NCBI GenBank assembly: GCA_913019975.1
Contig: CAJWBH010000026.1
Location: 1-33,524 of the forward strand
Reading direction: 5' to 3'
Origin: Thalassolituus maritimus
GTDB taxonomy: Bacteria > Pseudomonadota > Gammaproteobacteria > Pseudomonadales > Oceanobacteraceae
DNA length: 33,524 nt
Shown: positions 24,023-32,504 of the stretch, piece after piece
Layout of the letters: each line of letters opens with the position of its first letter
Position numbering within the stretch: position 1 is the stretch's first letter
The notes under the pieces: model-generated
The model's database searches: none
What the model saw: only the letters and a program-made list of their open reading frames with translations
Told to the model about the DNA's origin: nothing
Position numbers and translations under genes: made by a program

Positions 24023-24317
24023 CACGACAGGAAAAGTTACCAGAGTTGTACAGACACCCAGTTTTAAAAAAGCAGTTAAGAAACTTAAATCCAATCAAAA
24101 AGCCGACCTTGATGGCGCGGTGAGAGAGGTCATGAATGACCCCTTTCTCGGCGATCAGAAAAAAGGCGATCTCGCCTTTCTACGCGTTTATAAATTCAAA
24201 ATGACGAAACAACTAACGCTTCTGGGGTACAGCTATCAGGATGGTGCTGTAGTTCTGGAGCTGATTGCGCTTGGATCACACGAAAACTTCTATCGCGATG
24301 TTAAGCGCATCACATGA
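24015..24317 (+). CDS. RelE/ParE superfamily toxin
   Basis: A 100-residue basic protein with the RelE/ParE pattern: TPSFKKAVKKLKSNQKADLDGAV, DPFLGDQKKGDLAFLRVYKF, QLTLLGYSYQD, VLELIALGSHENFYRDVKR. The C-terminal HENFYRDV is typical of the RelE-like branch that cleaves mRNA at the ribosome, but gyrase poisoning (ParE) cannot be excluded. The only usable start in frame is a TTG at 24015, inside the antitoxin gene, with AGAGGA about 9 bases upstream. A rare start and overlap would keep toxin below antitoxin. Confidence 0.87.
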   Translation: MANTTGKVTRVVQTPSFKKAVKKLKSNQKADLDGAVREVMNDPFLGDQKKGDLAFLRVYKFKMTKQLTLLGYSYQDGAVVLELIALGSHENFYRDVKRIT

Positions 24318-24365
24318 ATCCACTTGAAACTCCAGATCACTAAACGCCCATTCTCGTTGGGTTGA

Positions 24366-25808
24366 TCAGTAATCGGTAACCGGAAAGATGGATTCAGCGT
24401 ACATCTGCAGCTCATATATCCACTGTAGCTTCTGAGGGTCATCCGCTACGCGCTGTGCTGCCTGCTCAAGGATTGGCGCGAACTGCTCGAAGGTCAGCAG
24501 TGGCGAACCAGGAACGCCCTGCATAAGGCGCTGTGTACGATGCTGCTCCCAGCGCTCGCGCTCGTCTTCGTTGAGGGTGTCAGAGAAATTACGTGCCCGG
24601 TAGCGGAACAGCATTTCTTCCCCGCGCTCATCCTGAAATGGGTTCGGATAATCCGCCAGATCCCAACCCTGCATTCGCTGTATTTCATCCATTGCCTGTT
24701 TGTCAGCATTCGAGAAGAAACCATCGTATAAGCGAGCATCCACGTCGGAGATTTCGGCAAACTGACGATTGCCAAAGACCTCAGCCATTTTGGCATTCAG
24801 AGGTCCTGCTTCACGCAGTATCTTCAGATGGCGACGCAGGTCATCGCCGCTGATGTTCCAACGCTCTGCCTGATCCGGTGTCAGCGTATTTGCAGGCGCA
24901 ATGACAGGAGATTTGTTGATATGAATTTCTTTCAGAGGCAGGCGGGTTATTCCTTCTGGCATGTCCGCCGCTCGGGTAAAGACGCGCTCTGAAATCTGCT
25001 CAGCACTCAGGTCATAGAGTGCGGTCGGATCGGCAGACAGATCCCACGCAATAAAACTGTTTTTGTTTGTCGGGTGCCAACACAGAGGTGCAACAACGGC
25101 CATACAGCCCTGCTCTACCGGGTACATTCCTGATACATGCATCAGTGGCTTATGAGTGCCGACATCAATCAGGCCACCCAGCGCCTGCTTACTACGATGC
25201 TGATATAGATAACGGTATAATTTAGGTTGTTTATCTTTGATCAGGCGTGCCAGAGCAATGGTCGCACGCACGTCGGACACCGCGTCGTGAGCCTTACCGT
25301 GGTCGAGGCCATTTGCTGCAGTCAGGTGCTCAAGCTTAAAGCTGGTTTTGCCAAGGTCGTTCTTTGGCCATTCAATACCTTCCGGACGCAGTGCATAGGC
25401 ACAACGGACTACATCGAGCAGGTCCCAGCGCGAGTTACCGCCCTGCCACTCACGCGCATAAGGGTCAAAGAAGTTTCGATAGAGCGTGTAGCGCGTAAAC
25501 TCATCGTCAAAACGAATGCTGTTGTAGCCGGCAACACAGGTACCAGGCTGACTGAACATGTCATTAATGCGAGCGATGAACTCACGTTCTGGAACACCCC
25601 TGCTCTGACAATCCTGCGGCGTAATTCCTGTGATCAGAACCGCATCGGGGTGCGGTAAATAATCATCTGTCTGACGACAGAAGATTTCGACAGGCTCTTC
25701 GATTTCATTGAGGTCTTCGTCGGTGCGGATAGCGGCAAACTGCGCCGGACGATCCCAGGCCGGGTTAGCGCCAAAGGTTTCGTAGTCGTACCAGACGATG
25801 GTGTTCAC
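24366..25808 (-). CDS. sbcB: Exodeoxyribonuclease I
   Basis: A 3'-5' single-strand DNA exonuclease used in recombination and mismatch repair. The 480 residues are close to the 475 of E. coli. The DEDDh exonuclease motifs are visible: WYDYETFG (Asp8, Glu10), YNSIRFDDEFTRYTLYRNFFDPYAREW and HDAVSDVRATIALARLI. The central SH3-like domain (PLMHVSGMYPVEQGCMAVVAP) and the helical C-terminus (YRARNFSDTLNEDERERWEQH) complete it. It is convergent with the toxin gene. Confidence 0.98.
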   Translation of the reverse strand: MNTIVWYDYETFGANPAWDRPAQFAAIRTDEDLNEIEEPVEIFCRQTDDYLPHPDAVLITGITPQDCQSRGVPEREFIARINDMFSQPGTCVAGYNSIRFDDEFTRYTLYRNFFDPYAREWQGGNSRWDLLDVVRCAYALRPEGIEWPKNDLGKTSFKLEHLTAANGLDHGKAHDAVSDVRATIALARLIKDKQPKLYRYLYQHRSKQALGGLIDVGTHKPLMHVSGMYPVEQGCMAVVAPLCWHPTNKNSFIAWDLSADPTALYDLSAEQISERVFTRAADMPEGITRLPLKEIHINKSPVIAPANTLTPDQAERWNISGDDLRRHLKILREAGPLNAKMAEVFGNRQFAEISDVDARLYDGFFSNADKQAMDEIQRMQGWDLADYPNPFQDERGEEMLFRYRARNFSDTLNEDERERWEQHRTQRLMQGVPGSPLLTFEQFAPILEQAAQRVADDPQKLQWIYELQMYAESIFPVTDY

Positions 25809-25870
25809 TCAATGCTCCTGTGTGCAGATCAAAACGCTAGTTTACCGGTTATATGGCACGCATAAAACAA

Positions 25871-25898
25871 AACCCCCGGAGGACAGCCTGCGGGGGTT
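25871..25898 (-). terminator. Terminator after the lipoprotein hydrolase gene
   Basis: AACCCCCGGAGG and CCTGCGGGGGTT form a 12-bp stem with one mismatch around ACAG. On the minus strand it is followed by TTGTTTTATG. It lies 27 bp after the stop at 25925 and separates that gene from sbcB. Confidence 0.88.
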
Positions 25899-25924
25899 CT
25901 GTTAAACATCAGCTCAGCGGGTAC

Positions 25925-26944
25925 TTACCAGCCTTTACGCGGGTTACCCGGTACGATCCAGCCCTGCTCTTCATTGCCCGGAAGTTGAGGCAGCTCCCCG
26001 TACAACAGGTAATGATGAGCGTCACGAGCCGACTGACGAGGCAACTCTTCCATCGGCAGGTGGCCGACGACTTCGTAAGAAACAAAGGTCATGTTCGGCA
26101 GATGCGTTTTGAACTGCTTCATGACGCGCTCTGGTGTCCACTCGTCATCCTCGCCCCACATAACCAGTGATGGCGTCTGGATGTACTTGATGCGATCACT
26201 TTCGTTCTCGCCTTCTTCAAGTTGTTTCTCCATGGTGCGGGCAACATCAATAAAGGCCGTACGGTTGCCTTTACGCAGCATCATGTCCTGATTGCGACGG
26301 ACAATCTCGTCGGTAACCTTTTCATCGTCGGAGTACATAGACTCAATACGATCACGAACTTTACCGCGACGCAGCGTCCAGGAGTTGAGGCCAGCAAGGA
26401 CAGGAATCGTGTTGTAACCCAATACCGGATGGACTTCCTGATCAAAGCCTGTGGAATCAACGAGCACCATGCTCTCAACGCGCTCTGGGTATTCTTTGGC
26501 GAAGTTCCATGTAATGAAACCGCCATACGAGGCGCCGACCAGCTTAACGCTGTCGAGGCCGAGCTTGTCCATGAAGGCTTCGACTTTGCCCATCATGTAC
26601 TCGACGTCGTATGTTTCTGTTTTTGGGTCAGGCCCGGTCAGGCCGTGTCCTGGAAGATCCAGACGAATCACGCGGAAGTCGGTGGCCATGCGCTCTACCC
26701 AGGCATCCCACACATGCAGAGAAGAGTGCTCGCCATGCAACATCAACACAGCTTCATCGCCAAAGCCCTGATCGGTGTAATGCATCACCAGACCATCTAC
26801 GGCGGTAAACTTCGAGCTTTCGTCGGTGTATTTTTCGGTCAGTTCAGAGAGAGGCCTCGACCCCAGGCCAAAGTAGGCACAGCCCGTAGTAACAACGGTA
26901 GTTGCGACCATACTGGCTACCAGCAGCAGCTTGATGAGTTTCAT
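25925..26944 (-). CDS. Alpha/beta hydrolase, predicted lipoprotein
   Basis: A 339-residue protein with a hydrophobic leader and a lipobox-like TTGC (lipidated Cys22). The hydrolase fold has MLHGEHSSLHVWDAW, RLDLPGHGLTG, nucleophile Ser139 in GASYGG, acid Asp267 in WGEDDEWTP and His295 in GHLPMEE. This is a serine hydrolase of the broad C-C hydrolase/epoxide-hydrolase-like group; the natural substrate is unknown, with esters or lipids likely. It is monocistronic, with its own terminator. Its promoter region abuts a MITE. Confidence 0.88.
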   Translation of the reverse strand: MKLIKLLLVASMVATTVVTTGCAYFGLGSRPLSELTEKYTDESSKFTAVDGLVMHYTDQGFGDEAVLMLHGEHSSLHVWDAWVERMATDFRVIRLDLPGHGLTGPDPKTETYDVEYMMGKVEAFMDKLGLDSVKLVGASYGGFITWNFAKEYPERVESMVLVDSTGFDQEVHPVLGYNTIPVLAGLNSWTLRRGKVRDRIESMYSDDEKVTDEIVRRNQDMMLRKGNRTAFIDVARTMEKQLEEGENESDRIKYIQTPSLVMWGEDDEWTPERVMKQFKTHLPNMTFVSYEVVGHLPMEELPRQSARDAHHYLLYGELPQLPGNEEQGWIVPGNPRKGW

Positions 26945-26959
26945 CGTGATCCCCGGATC

Positions 26960-26988
26960 TTATTATTGTTGTCATATTACTGGGGCAA
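26960..26988 (-). promoter_or_regulatory. Possible hydrolase promoter sharing its -35 with the MITE end
   Basis: On the minus strand TTGCCC (26983-26988) and TAATAA (26960-26965), each matching consensus in 4 of 6, are 17 bp apart and 16 bp before the start codon of the lipoprotein hydrolase. The -35 lies in the terminal repeat of the MITE. This is a weak match only. Confidence 0.35.
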
Positions 26989-27247
26989 CTCTGATTAATG
27001 CAGTTGAGGCTGCGGCTTTCAGGAAAGTAACAGTTCAAGGCGCTACTTAGATGGCATGGCCGGTCACGTCGAAAAGTAGCAACACCGAAATGGTATTTTC
27101 CTGAAAGCCCCGAAGGGCGTAGCCTGTAGACACTTTATATCTTTGTTGTTGATCTTATTAAGGACTCGCCATTAATTTCGATCAACGCCTCGATCTAAAG
27201 CGTTACAGGACTCACGCGCAGCACGACTGCATTAATCAGAGGTGCCC
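26983..27247. mobile_element. Putative MITE, 265 bp, with 22-bp terminal inverted repeats
   Basis: The left end GGGCAACTCTGATTAATG... (26983-27004) and the complement of the right end (27226-27247, GGGCACCTCTGATTAATG...) match at 21 of 22 positions. The interior has no credible gene. It holds a 13-bp perfect stem (27014-27026 with 27097-27109) enclosing a GCTACTT/AAGTAGC stem, and a GTTGATC/GATCAAC pair (27148-27186). No transposase and no clear target duplication were seen. The rest of the gene-free stretch 26945-27397 holds the hydrolase promoter region on the left and, on the right, a TAGAAT-like -10 at 27353 before the DUF349 gene. Confidence 0.72.
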
Positions 27248-27397
27248 TAATACTAGTCTCGCTACCTTACCACAGCTTTAAGGGGTCGTCTCGCCTTCTG
27301 CATCAATCTGCTACTGACTCAATTCTGCGCTTCCCCTCTGCTGCTATGACGTTAGAATGATCGTCCTTTTCGAGAACATTTGTTGTAAGCGAACTTC

Positions 27398-29995
27398 ATG
27401 GCTCTATTCAAAAAGTTATTCAACAGGGACAAAACCCGCAACGCGACCGACACTAAGAAAGCGCCGGCCGCGAAAACTGGGCGTCAGTTAATTCTCAGCG
27501 AGAAAGACAGCGACCGCCGTCTGACACTGATTAAAGAAGTAACCGAAGAGAACGAGCTGGAAGCTCTGATCCGTGAGGCAGATAAGGAGACCCGCCAGCA
27601 GATTGAGTCTGTCTGGCTTGAGCGTCTTGCCCCGTCAGGAGCGCTACCCAGTGGTGCGAATGATCAGGTTCTGACCCGTATCGCATCACTGACTCAGGAT
27701 GCCGCGCTGGCAAAGTCTGCGGTTGCTGCAATCGGTGACGAACCGGCTCGCCTGGCGCTGGCCAAAGAGCATTCTCTGGCACGCGTACGTCTGGCAGCAG
27801 CAGAAACGATTATTTCAGCCGATGCACTGCACGAACTGCAGAAACATGCTCAGGGCAAAGACAAGGCCGTTTACCGCCACTGCAAAGATGCCCTTGCGGC
27901 ACTCAACGCAGAACAGGAAGCCCGCCAGAAAATTCAGGACAAAATTGACTACATCCGCAGTAATGCAGAGACCCTGCTGCGCCTGGGCTATGGCCCGGAG
28001 TTCACAGGTAAAGTGCAGATACTGAAACAACGCTGGCAGGACCTTCAGAACGCCATCGAAGGCTTTGACACAGCGGATATCCCCGCCCTGCTGGAAAAAC
28101 TTGAAGCGATTCTGACTGCGCAGAAAGAAGAAGAGCAAAAAGCCGCAGCACTCGAAGCTGAACTGCAGCAAGCGACTGAACAGCAACAGCGTATCCTTGC
28201 TCACCTGCAGGATGCACTGGAAAGCATCAGTGATGACTCCACCGCTGAAAGTCTGAAAGAAACTCTCCTCAGCGAAGAAGGGGCCTGGGCAGAAGCCACA
28301 GCTAAACATTCGGCATCCGCAAGCCAGCAAAAGCAGTACGATAATGCCGTTGCCGAAATCACAACCGCAGCGTCAGCCCTGCAATACCTCGCAGAGCATG
28401 AAGACATTAAGGGTGAACTGTCTCCAGAGCAGGCACGTGAGCACCTTCCACACTTTGCCTGGCCGCACAGTGCCAGCGCTCCAGAATGGCTGAAAGCTCT
28501 GAGAAAAGCGGCCGGTGAAAAGCCGAAAGCGGCAAAGCCAGCACCGGCGAAACAGGATGACAGCGAAGCCCGCGCTAAAGCCGAGGCGCTTATTGAAACG
28601 CTCGAAAGCGCACTGGAAGCAAAAGTTGTTGCAGACGCTGCCAGCGCGCTCAAGCAGATTCATCGTTTGAACGACAAGCTGACGCAAAAGACACAGAACC
28701 AGATGCAGGGCCGCCTTCGTCTGCTGACCAATCAGCTGAACGAACTCCGCGACTGGCAGGGCTTTGCTGTAACGCCGAAGAAGGAAGCCCTGTGCGAGCA
28801 GATGGAAGCCTTAATCGACGCCGATATTGCGCCGGACTTACTGGCCGAGCGTATTAAAGAGCTTCAGACCGAGTGGAAATCTCTTGGCCACTCGAATGAC
28901 CGGGATCTGTGGCAGCGCTTCCAGGAAGCCTCTGACAAGGCCTTTGAGCCGTGCAAAGCTTATTTTGCAGAACAGGCTCAGCAGCGTGAGAAACTGGTAT
29001 CACTGCGTAATCAGCTCACCGAAGAGCTACGCCATTACGAAGCCAACATGGACTGGGACAGCGCAGACTGGAAAACGGTGCAGAATACGTTGAATGCCGC
29101 CCGTGATACCTTCCGCTCTTATTCGCCGGTTGATCGTGCGTCTCACCAGAAAACCCAGAAAGCATTTAACGACGTCTGCGACGCGATCTATGCGCACCTG
29201 AAAGCCGAATACGATCGTAATTTAGATCAGAAGCGCGCTCTGGTCAGCGCTGCTGAAGCGGCTGCGAACAGCGACGATATGAGCGCAGCAGCAGAAACAG
29301 TGAAGAAAATCCAACAGGACTGGAAGTTGGTCGGCGTGACCCCTCGCGGTCCGGACCAGAAACTATGGAGCCAGCTGCGTAAGCATGCAGATTCTGTTTT
29401 TGCTCAATTGAATGACGCACGCGATGCCCGTAAAGCTGAAATTAACGAAACGGTAGCCAATGCGGAAGCCATCGTTGAAGAAGCAAAAGCGAACGCAGAA
29501 AATCAAGGTATTGCGGCAGTAACCGAAGCTCGTGAAAAGCTTGCAGATATTGAGCTTCCAAAAGGAGCACACGGACGCCTTGTTAAATCGCTCAACGACA
29601 TTGAGGAGCGTATTAACTCTGAACGCAGCGCAGCTAAAGCCGCAGAAGAGCGTGGTCGCTGGGATACTCTGCTGGGGTTAATTTCGACCAATGAGACACC
29701 TGAGTCTGACGCTGCTCTGCCTTCGGGCATTGAAGCTGCCTGGTTCACTCAGGAAAGCACTACGGCTGATGCCAGAAAACTCTGCATCACGATGGAAATA
29801 CTGGCTGATGTTGAATCACCGGTCGAAGATAAGCCGGCGCGCATGGAGCTTCAGGTTCAGCGCCTTGCAGAGGGCATGGGAAGAAATCTCAGCAAAGAAG
29901 AAGAGCGTAATGCGCTCATTAAGCAATGGCTGACAGCAGACGCAGATACTGTGCTGACTGAGCGATTTATTGCTGCACTGCGAGCGATTATTTAA
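27398..29995 (+). CDS. DUF349 domain-containing protein
   Basis: An 865-residue cytosolic, almost entirely helical protein. Several DUF349 units can be seen in the second half, with the family signature of W..LG then Arg/Asp/Gln-rich helices: TEWKSLGHSNDRDLWQRFQE and QQDWKLVGVTPRGPDQKLWS, each followed by a helix with Phe and Lys, and a weaker unit QRWQDLQNAIEGFDTADIPA. Between them are Ala/Glu/Gln-rich coiled coils (about 215-305 and 580-680) and a charged Lys-Ala linker (AAGEKPKAAKPAPAKQDD). The family has no firmly established role in this form. It is monocistronic and ends at a strong terminator. Confidence 0.9.
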   Translation: MALFKKLFNRDKTRNATDTKKAPAAKTGRQLILSEKDSDRRLTLIKEVTEENELEALIREADKETRQQIESVWLERLAPSGALPSGANDQVLTRIASLTQDAALAKSAVAAIGDEPARLALAKEHSLARVRLAAAETIISADALHELQKHAQGKDKAVYRHCKDALAALNAEQEARQKIQDKIDYIRSNAETLLRLGYGPEFTGKVQILKQRWQDLQNAIEGFDTADIPALLEKLEAILTAQKEEEQKAAALEAELQQATEQQQRILAHLQDALESISDDSTAESLKETLLSEEGAWAEATAKHSASASQQKQYDNAVAEITTAASALQYLAEHEDIKGELSPEQAREHLPHFAWPHSASAPEWLKALRKAAGEKPKAAKPAPAKQDDSEARAKAEALIETLESALEAKVVADAASALKQIHRLNDKLTQKTQNQMQGRLRLLTNQLNELRDWQGFAVTPKKEALCEQMEALIDADIAPDLLAERIKELQTEWKSLGHSNDRDLWQRFQEASDKAFEPCKAYFAEQAQQREKLVSLRNQLTEELRHYEANMDWDSADWKTVQNTLNAARDTFRSYSPVDRASHQKTQKAFNDVCDAIYAHLKAEYDRNLDQKRALVSAAEAAANSDDMSAAAETVKKIQQDWKLVGVTPRGPDQKLWSQLRKHADSVFAQLNDARDARKAEINETVANAEAIVEEAKANAENQGIAAVTEAREKLADIELPKGAHGRLVKSLNDIEERINSERSAAKAAEERGRWDTLLGLISTNETPESDAALPSGIEAAWFTQESTTADARKLCITMEILADVESPVEDKPARMELQVQRLAEGMGRNLSKEEERNALIKQWLTADADTVLTERFIAALRAII

Positions 29996-30056
29996 CGCAC
30001 AGGAAGCGGTGAGTCATTGTATGGAGGTGCAGCTGTCTACCGGCTGCTGTCTGAAT

Positions 30057-30085
30057 AAAAACGGGCCTTTCAAAGGCCCGTTTTT
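30057..30085. terminator. Bidirectional terminator between the DUF349 gene and tusA
   Basis: AAAAACGGGCCTTTC followed by its inverse complement AAAGGCCCGTTTTT forms a 12-14 bp GC-rich stem with a short loop, with A and T runs on both sides. It lies about 61 bp after the DUF349 stop and 18 bp after the tusA stop, and serves both converging genes. Confidence 0.93.
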
Positions 30086-30102
30086 ATTTGTAGCGACGAG
30101 AG

Positions 30103-30348
30103 CTACTCTTCCTCTTCGGCGCCCTTCACGATCAGAAAGCGATACTCCCCATCCACTTCTTCGTTAACCAGCATTTCATGGCTGAGAAACGCACAGAAGC
30201 GCGTAAAATCGCGCACGGTTGAAGGGTCTGTTGCCAGTATCTGTATGACTTCGCCGATCGCCATTTCATTAATTTCTTTGTGAAGCATCATTACCGGCTC
30301 TGGGCAGAAAAGCCCGCGGGCGTCTAATGTTCTGGCGATATCAGTCAT
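30103..30348 (-). CDS. tusA: Sulfur-carrier protein TusA
   Basis: An 81-residue TusA/SirA family protein. The persulfide-carrying Cys15 is in the hallmark DARGLFCPEPVMMLHK; the remaining fold (GEVIQILATDPSTVRDFTRFCAFL) matches the family. It relays sulfur from IscS to tRNA 2-thiouridine synthesis and other acceptors. It is the third gene of an operon, 10 bp after the MFS transporter, and ends in an acidic tail EEEE. Confidence 0.96.
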   Translation of the reverse strand: MTDIARTLDARGLFCPEPVMMLHKEINEMAIGEVIQILATDPSTVRDFTRFCAFLSHEMLVNEEVDGEYRFLIVKGAEEEE

Positions 30349-30358
30349 AGTGATCCTG

Positions 30359-31570
30359 TTAATGTGAAAATCTGAGAGTCAAAAAGAGACCGCGACGCTG
30401 AGCCATCACCACGATAGAAATCACTGCTGCACAGAGTGCCGCCGCAACGGTGAAATGACCCGCGTAACCAATATGGGTGGCACTATACCCCGACAAGGCA
30501 CCTGCGACCATTCCGGTGATTATGACTACGCAGCTCTGAAAGGCATAATCCGCGCCCTCTGAGTGCTCGCGGCAGCGATCCATCATGACCGTAAACAGGG
30601 CTGCAGTGGCCATTCCACCCGCCACGTGTTCGGCAATCACGGCCAGCCAGATCGTAAACATATCCCCTGCAGAAATCAGGGAATAACCAAGCATCGCGAC
30701 GGTTTCAAAGAGAAGGAACAAGACTAATGCATAGGCCCGGGGCATCCGGCCGGTCAGCCAGCCTCCGAACAAGGCACCAGACAGGCCCGCAAGAAAACCA
30801 CCAATGCCGAGTAAAGCTCCCATCTGCTCAAGTGTGACACCCAGGTCAGAGAGATAAGGCCTGATCATCTGAGTCCCGAACGCATCACCAAACTTATAAA
30901 GCGCAATCAAAGCCAGCCATAACCAGGGGCTGTCGAGACGAAAGAAACCAGACCACTGCTTCCAGACGCCCTGCTCTGCTTTGGTATGCCGACGTGGCTT
31001 CCAGAAGTACAAAGGTAAACTACCAAGAAACATCAGCGCTGCGACGGACAGCAAAGAAAACTGCCAGCCAAGGTAATTAAAGAAAGACAGCAGAACGCCA
31101 CCGGCCAGCACCATGCCGACACGATAGCCCCCCACCTGAATACCATTACCGAGACCGCGCTCTTCAGGTTTAAGGTTCTCTACAGCGACCGCATCAGTGG
31201 CGATATCCTGCGTGGCGGTTAATAGATTCACGGCCATCAGAACAAGAGCCAGCGCTAACACGCCATCGCTCGTCAGCCATGGCAACGGGACAAACGACAA
31301 GCCAATCAGAACCAGCACAGCGGTGTGATTCATTGCCAGAATCCAGCTGCGACGATACTCTCCGGGAACGATGGAGACCCGGTCCAGCACCGGCGCCCAA
31401 ATGAATTTCAGTGCCCAGGGCAGTGCTACCAGAGACATCAGCCCGATAGACCTGAGATCGACGCCCTGCTCACGCAACAGCACGGGCATTGCCTGGCCGA
31501 AGAAGCCGTGGGGAAGGCCCTGAACAAGATACAGAGAAATCAGAGCGAACCATTTAAGTGGCGTGTTCAT
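30359..31570 (-). CDS. MFS transporter, AmpG/RhtX-FptX-like
   Basis: A 403-residue inner-membrane protein with about 12 hydrophobic segments. The first helix and loop, YLVQGLPHGFFGQAMPVLLR and then LRSIGLMSLVALPWALKFIW, are typical of the AmpG and RhtX/FptX group, which import muropeptides or siderophores; there is no siderophore gene nearby to favour one. Its ATG overlaps the stop of the upstream hydrolase (ATGA), and tusA follows after 10 bp. The substrate is unknown; a peptidoglycan fragment or a siderophore are the two reasonable guesses. Confidence 0.85.
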   Translation of the reverse strand: MNTPLKWFALISLYLVQGLPHGFFGQAMPVLLREQGVDLRSIGLMSLVALPWALKFIWAPVLDRVSIVPGEYRRSWILAMNHTAVLVLIGLSFVPLPWLTSDGVLALALVLMAVNLLTATQDIATDAVAVENLKPEERGLGNGIQVGGYRVGMVLAGGVLLSFFNYLGWQFSLLSVAALMFLGSLPLYFWKPRRHTKAEQGVWKQWSGFFRLDSPWLWLALIALYKFGDAFGTQMIRPYLSDLGVTLEQMGALLGIGGFLAGLSGALFGGWLTGRMPRAYALVLFLLFETVAMLGYSLISAGDMFTIWLAVIAEHVAGGMATAALFTVMMDRCREHSEGADYAFQSCVVIITGMVAGALSGYSATHIGYAGHFTVAAALCAAVISIVVMAQRRGLFLTLRFSH

Positions 31571-32454
31571 ATGTTTTTATTCGAACCGATAAAGGAAACA
31601 AAATGCTCCAGCACAGCTTGTGGTGCTTCTAACTGTGGATAGTGACCTATTCCATTCAGGCGGACTACGTTCGGCTGAGGTATCAAAGATTCATAATGAT
31701 CTGCCATGTGCCCACCTGATACAGGGTCGGCAGTACCGTCAATTAACAATAGAGGTACATCCAACTTCTGAAGCGCTCCTACCCAACGCTCCCTGTGTTT
31801 CCTTCGATCGGCAATATAATGAAGCATGATATGAGATTTTCTATGCCCATCATTACGTGAGAACAAATGCCAGAGATCGTTCGCCTCCGATGAATCCAAT
31901 TTTGTATATTCACCGAACACCGCATTCAGGTTCTTCTCAAACGTTTGACGAGAGGCGAATTTCGATAATAAAGGACCAACAGGGCTGACCAGCAACTTCT
32001 GAATCAGACGCGCTCTATGCTGCTCAGGGAAAAGACCTCCATTCAGCAACGTCATAGTTAGTATCTGGAGACGCTCAGACTCTGGATCGAGGTGTCGTGC
32101 AGCTAATTCCTGCGCCACGGTATCACCATAATCATGGGCCAGAATATGCGCTTCCTGAATCCCCCGCTCGGTCAGGACAGACTCAATCAGATCTGCTTGG
32201 GCATGAATAGAAAATTGGAAGTCAGCAGGCTTATCGGAAAAGCCAAAACCCAACATATCGATGCTAATAAGGCGGTAGTCGTTCTTCAGCGCTTTCCATA
32301 TGTAGTGCCAATCCCACCCAGCGGTTGGAAAGCCATGGATCAGGAGAATCACCTCCTCACCGGCACAGGAATCCTGATAGAAGATCTGATGTCCCCTGAA
32401 TTCGGCCGTTTGCCCTTGCTTGTGCCACGCAGCCAATCCGTTACTTACAGTCAT
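31567..32454 (-). CDS. Alpha/beta hydrolase with Asp nucleophile (haloalkane dehalogenase/MEST-like)
   Basis: A 295-residue cytosolic alpha/beta hydrolase with no signal peptide. The oxyanion motif LLIHGFPTAGWDWHYIW and LGFGFSDKP precede the elbow HILAHDYGDTVAQE. The nucleophile there is Asp108 (HDYG), as in haloalkane dehalogenases, epoxide hydrolases and the MEST group, not serine. Asp243 (DGTADPVSGGH) and His271 (GIGHYPQLEAP) complete the triad. Substrate unknown. It heads the operon and its stop overlaps the MFS start by 4 bp. It is divergent from rlmF with only 50 bp between. Confidence 0.87.
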   Translation of the reverse strand: MTVSNGLAAWHKQGQTAEFRGHQIFYQDSCAGEEVILLIHGFPTAGWDWHYIWKALKNDYRLISIDMLGFGFSDKPADFQFSIHAQADLIESVLTERGIQEAHILAHDYGDTVAQELAARHLDPESERLQILTMTLLNGGLFPEQHRARLIQKLLVSPVGPLLSKFASRQTFEKNLNAVFGEYTKLDSSEANDLWHLFSRNDGHRKSHIMLHYIADRRKHRERWVGALQKLDVPLLLIDGTADPVSGGHMADHYESLIPQPNVVRLNGIGHYPQLEAPQAVLEHFVSFIGSNKNI

Positions 32455-32504
32455 GATTTTCCCGTGTTAGTTCAGAAGGTCTGACTACCTGTATACTCTC
32501 GCAG

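Noticed and set aside
26971-27260. Target-site duplication around the MITE
   Set aside because: TACT-like words occur on both sides but at unequal distance from the repeats, so no duplication can be claimed.
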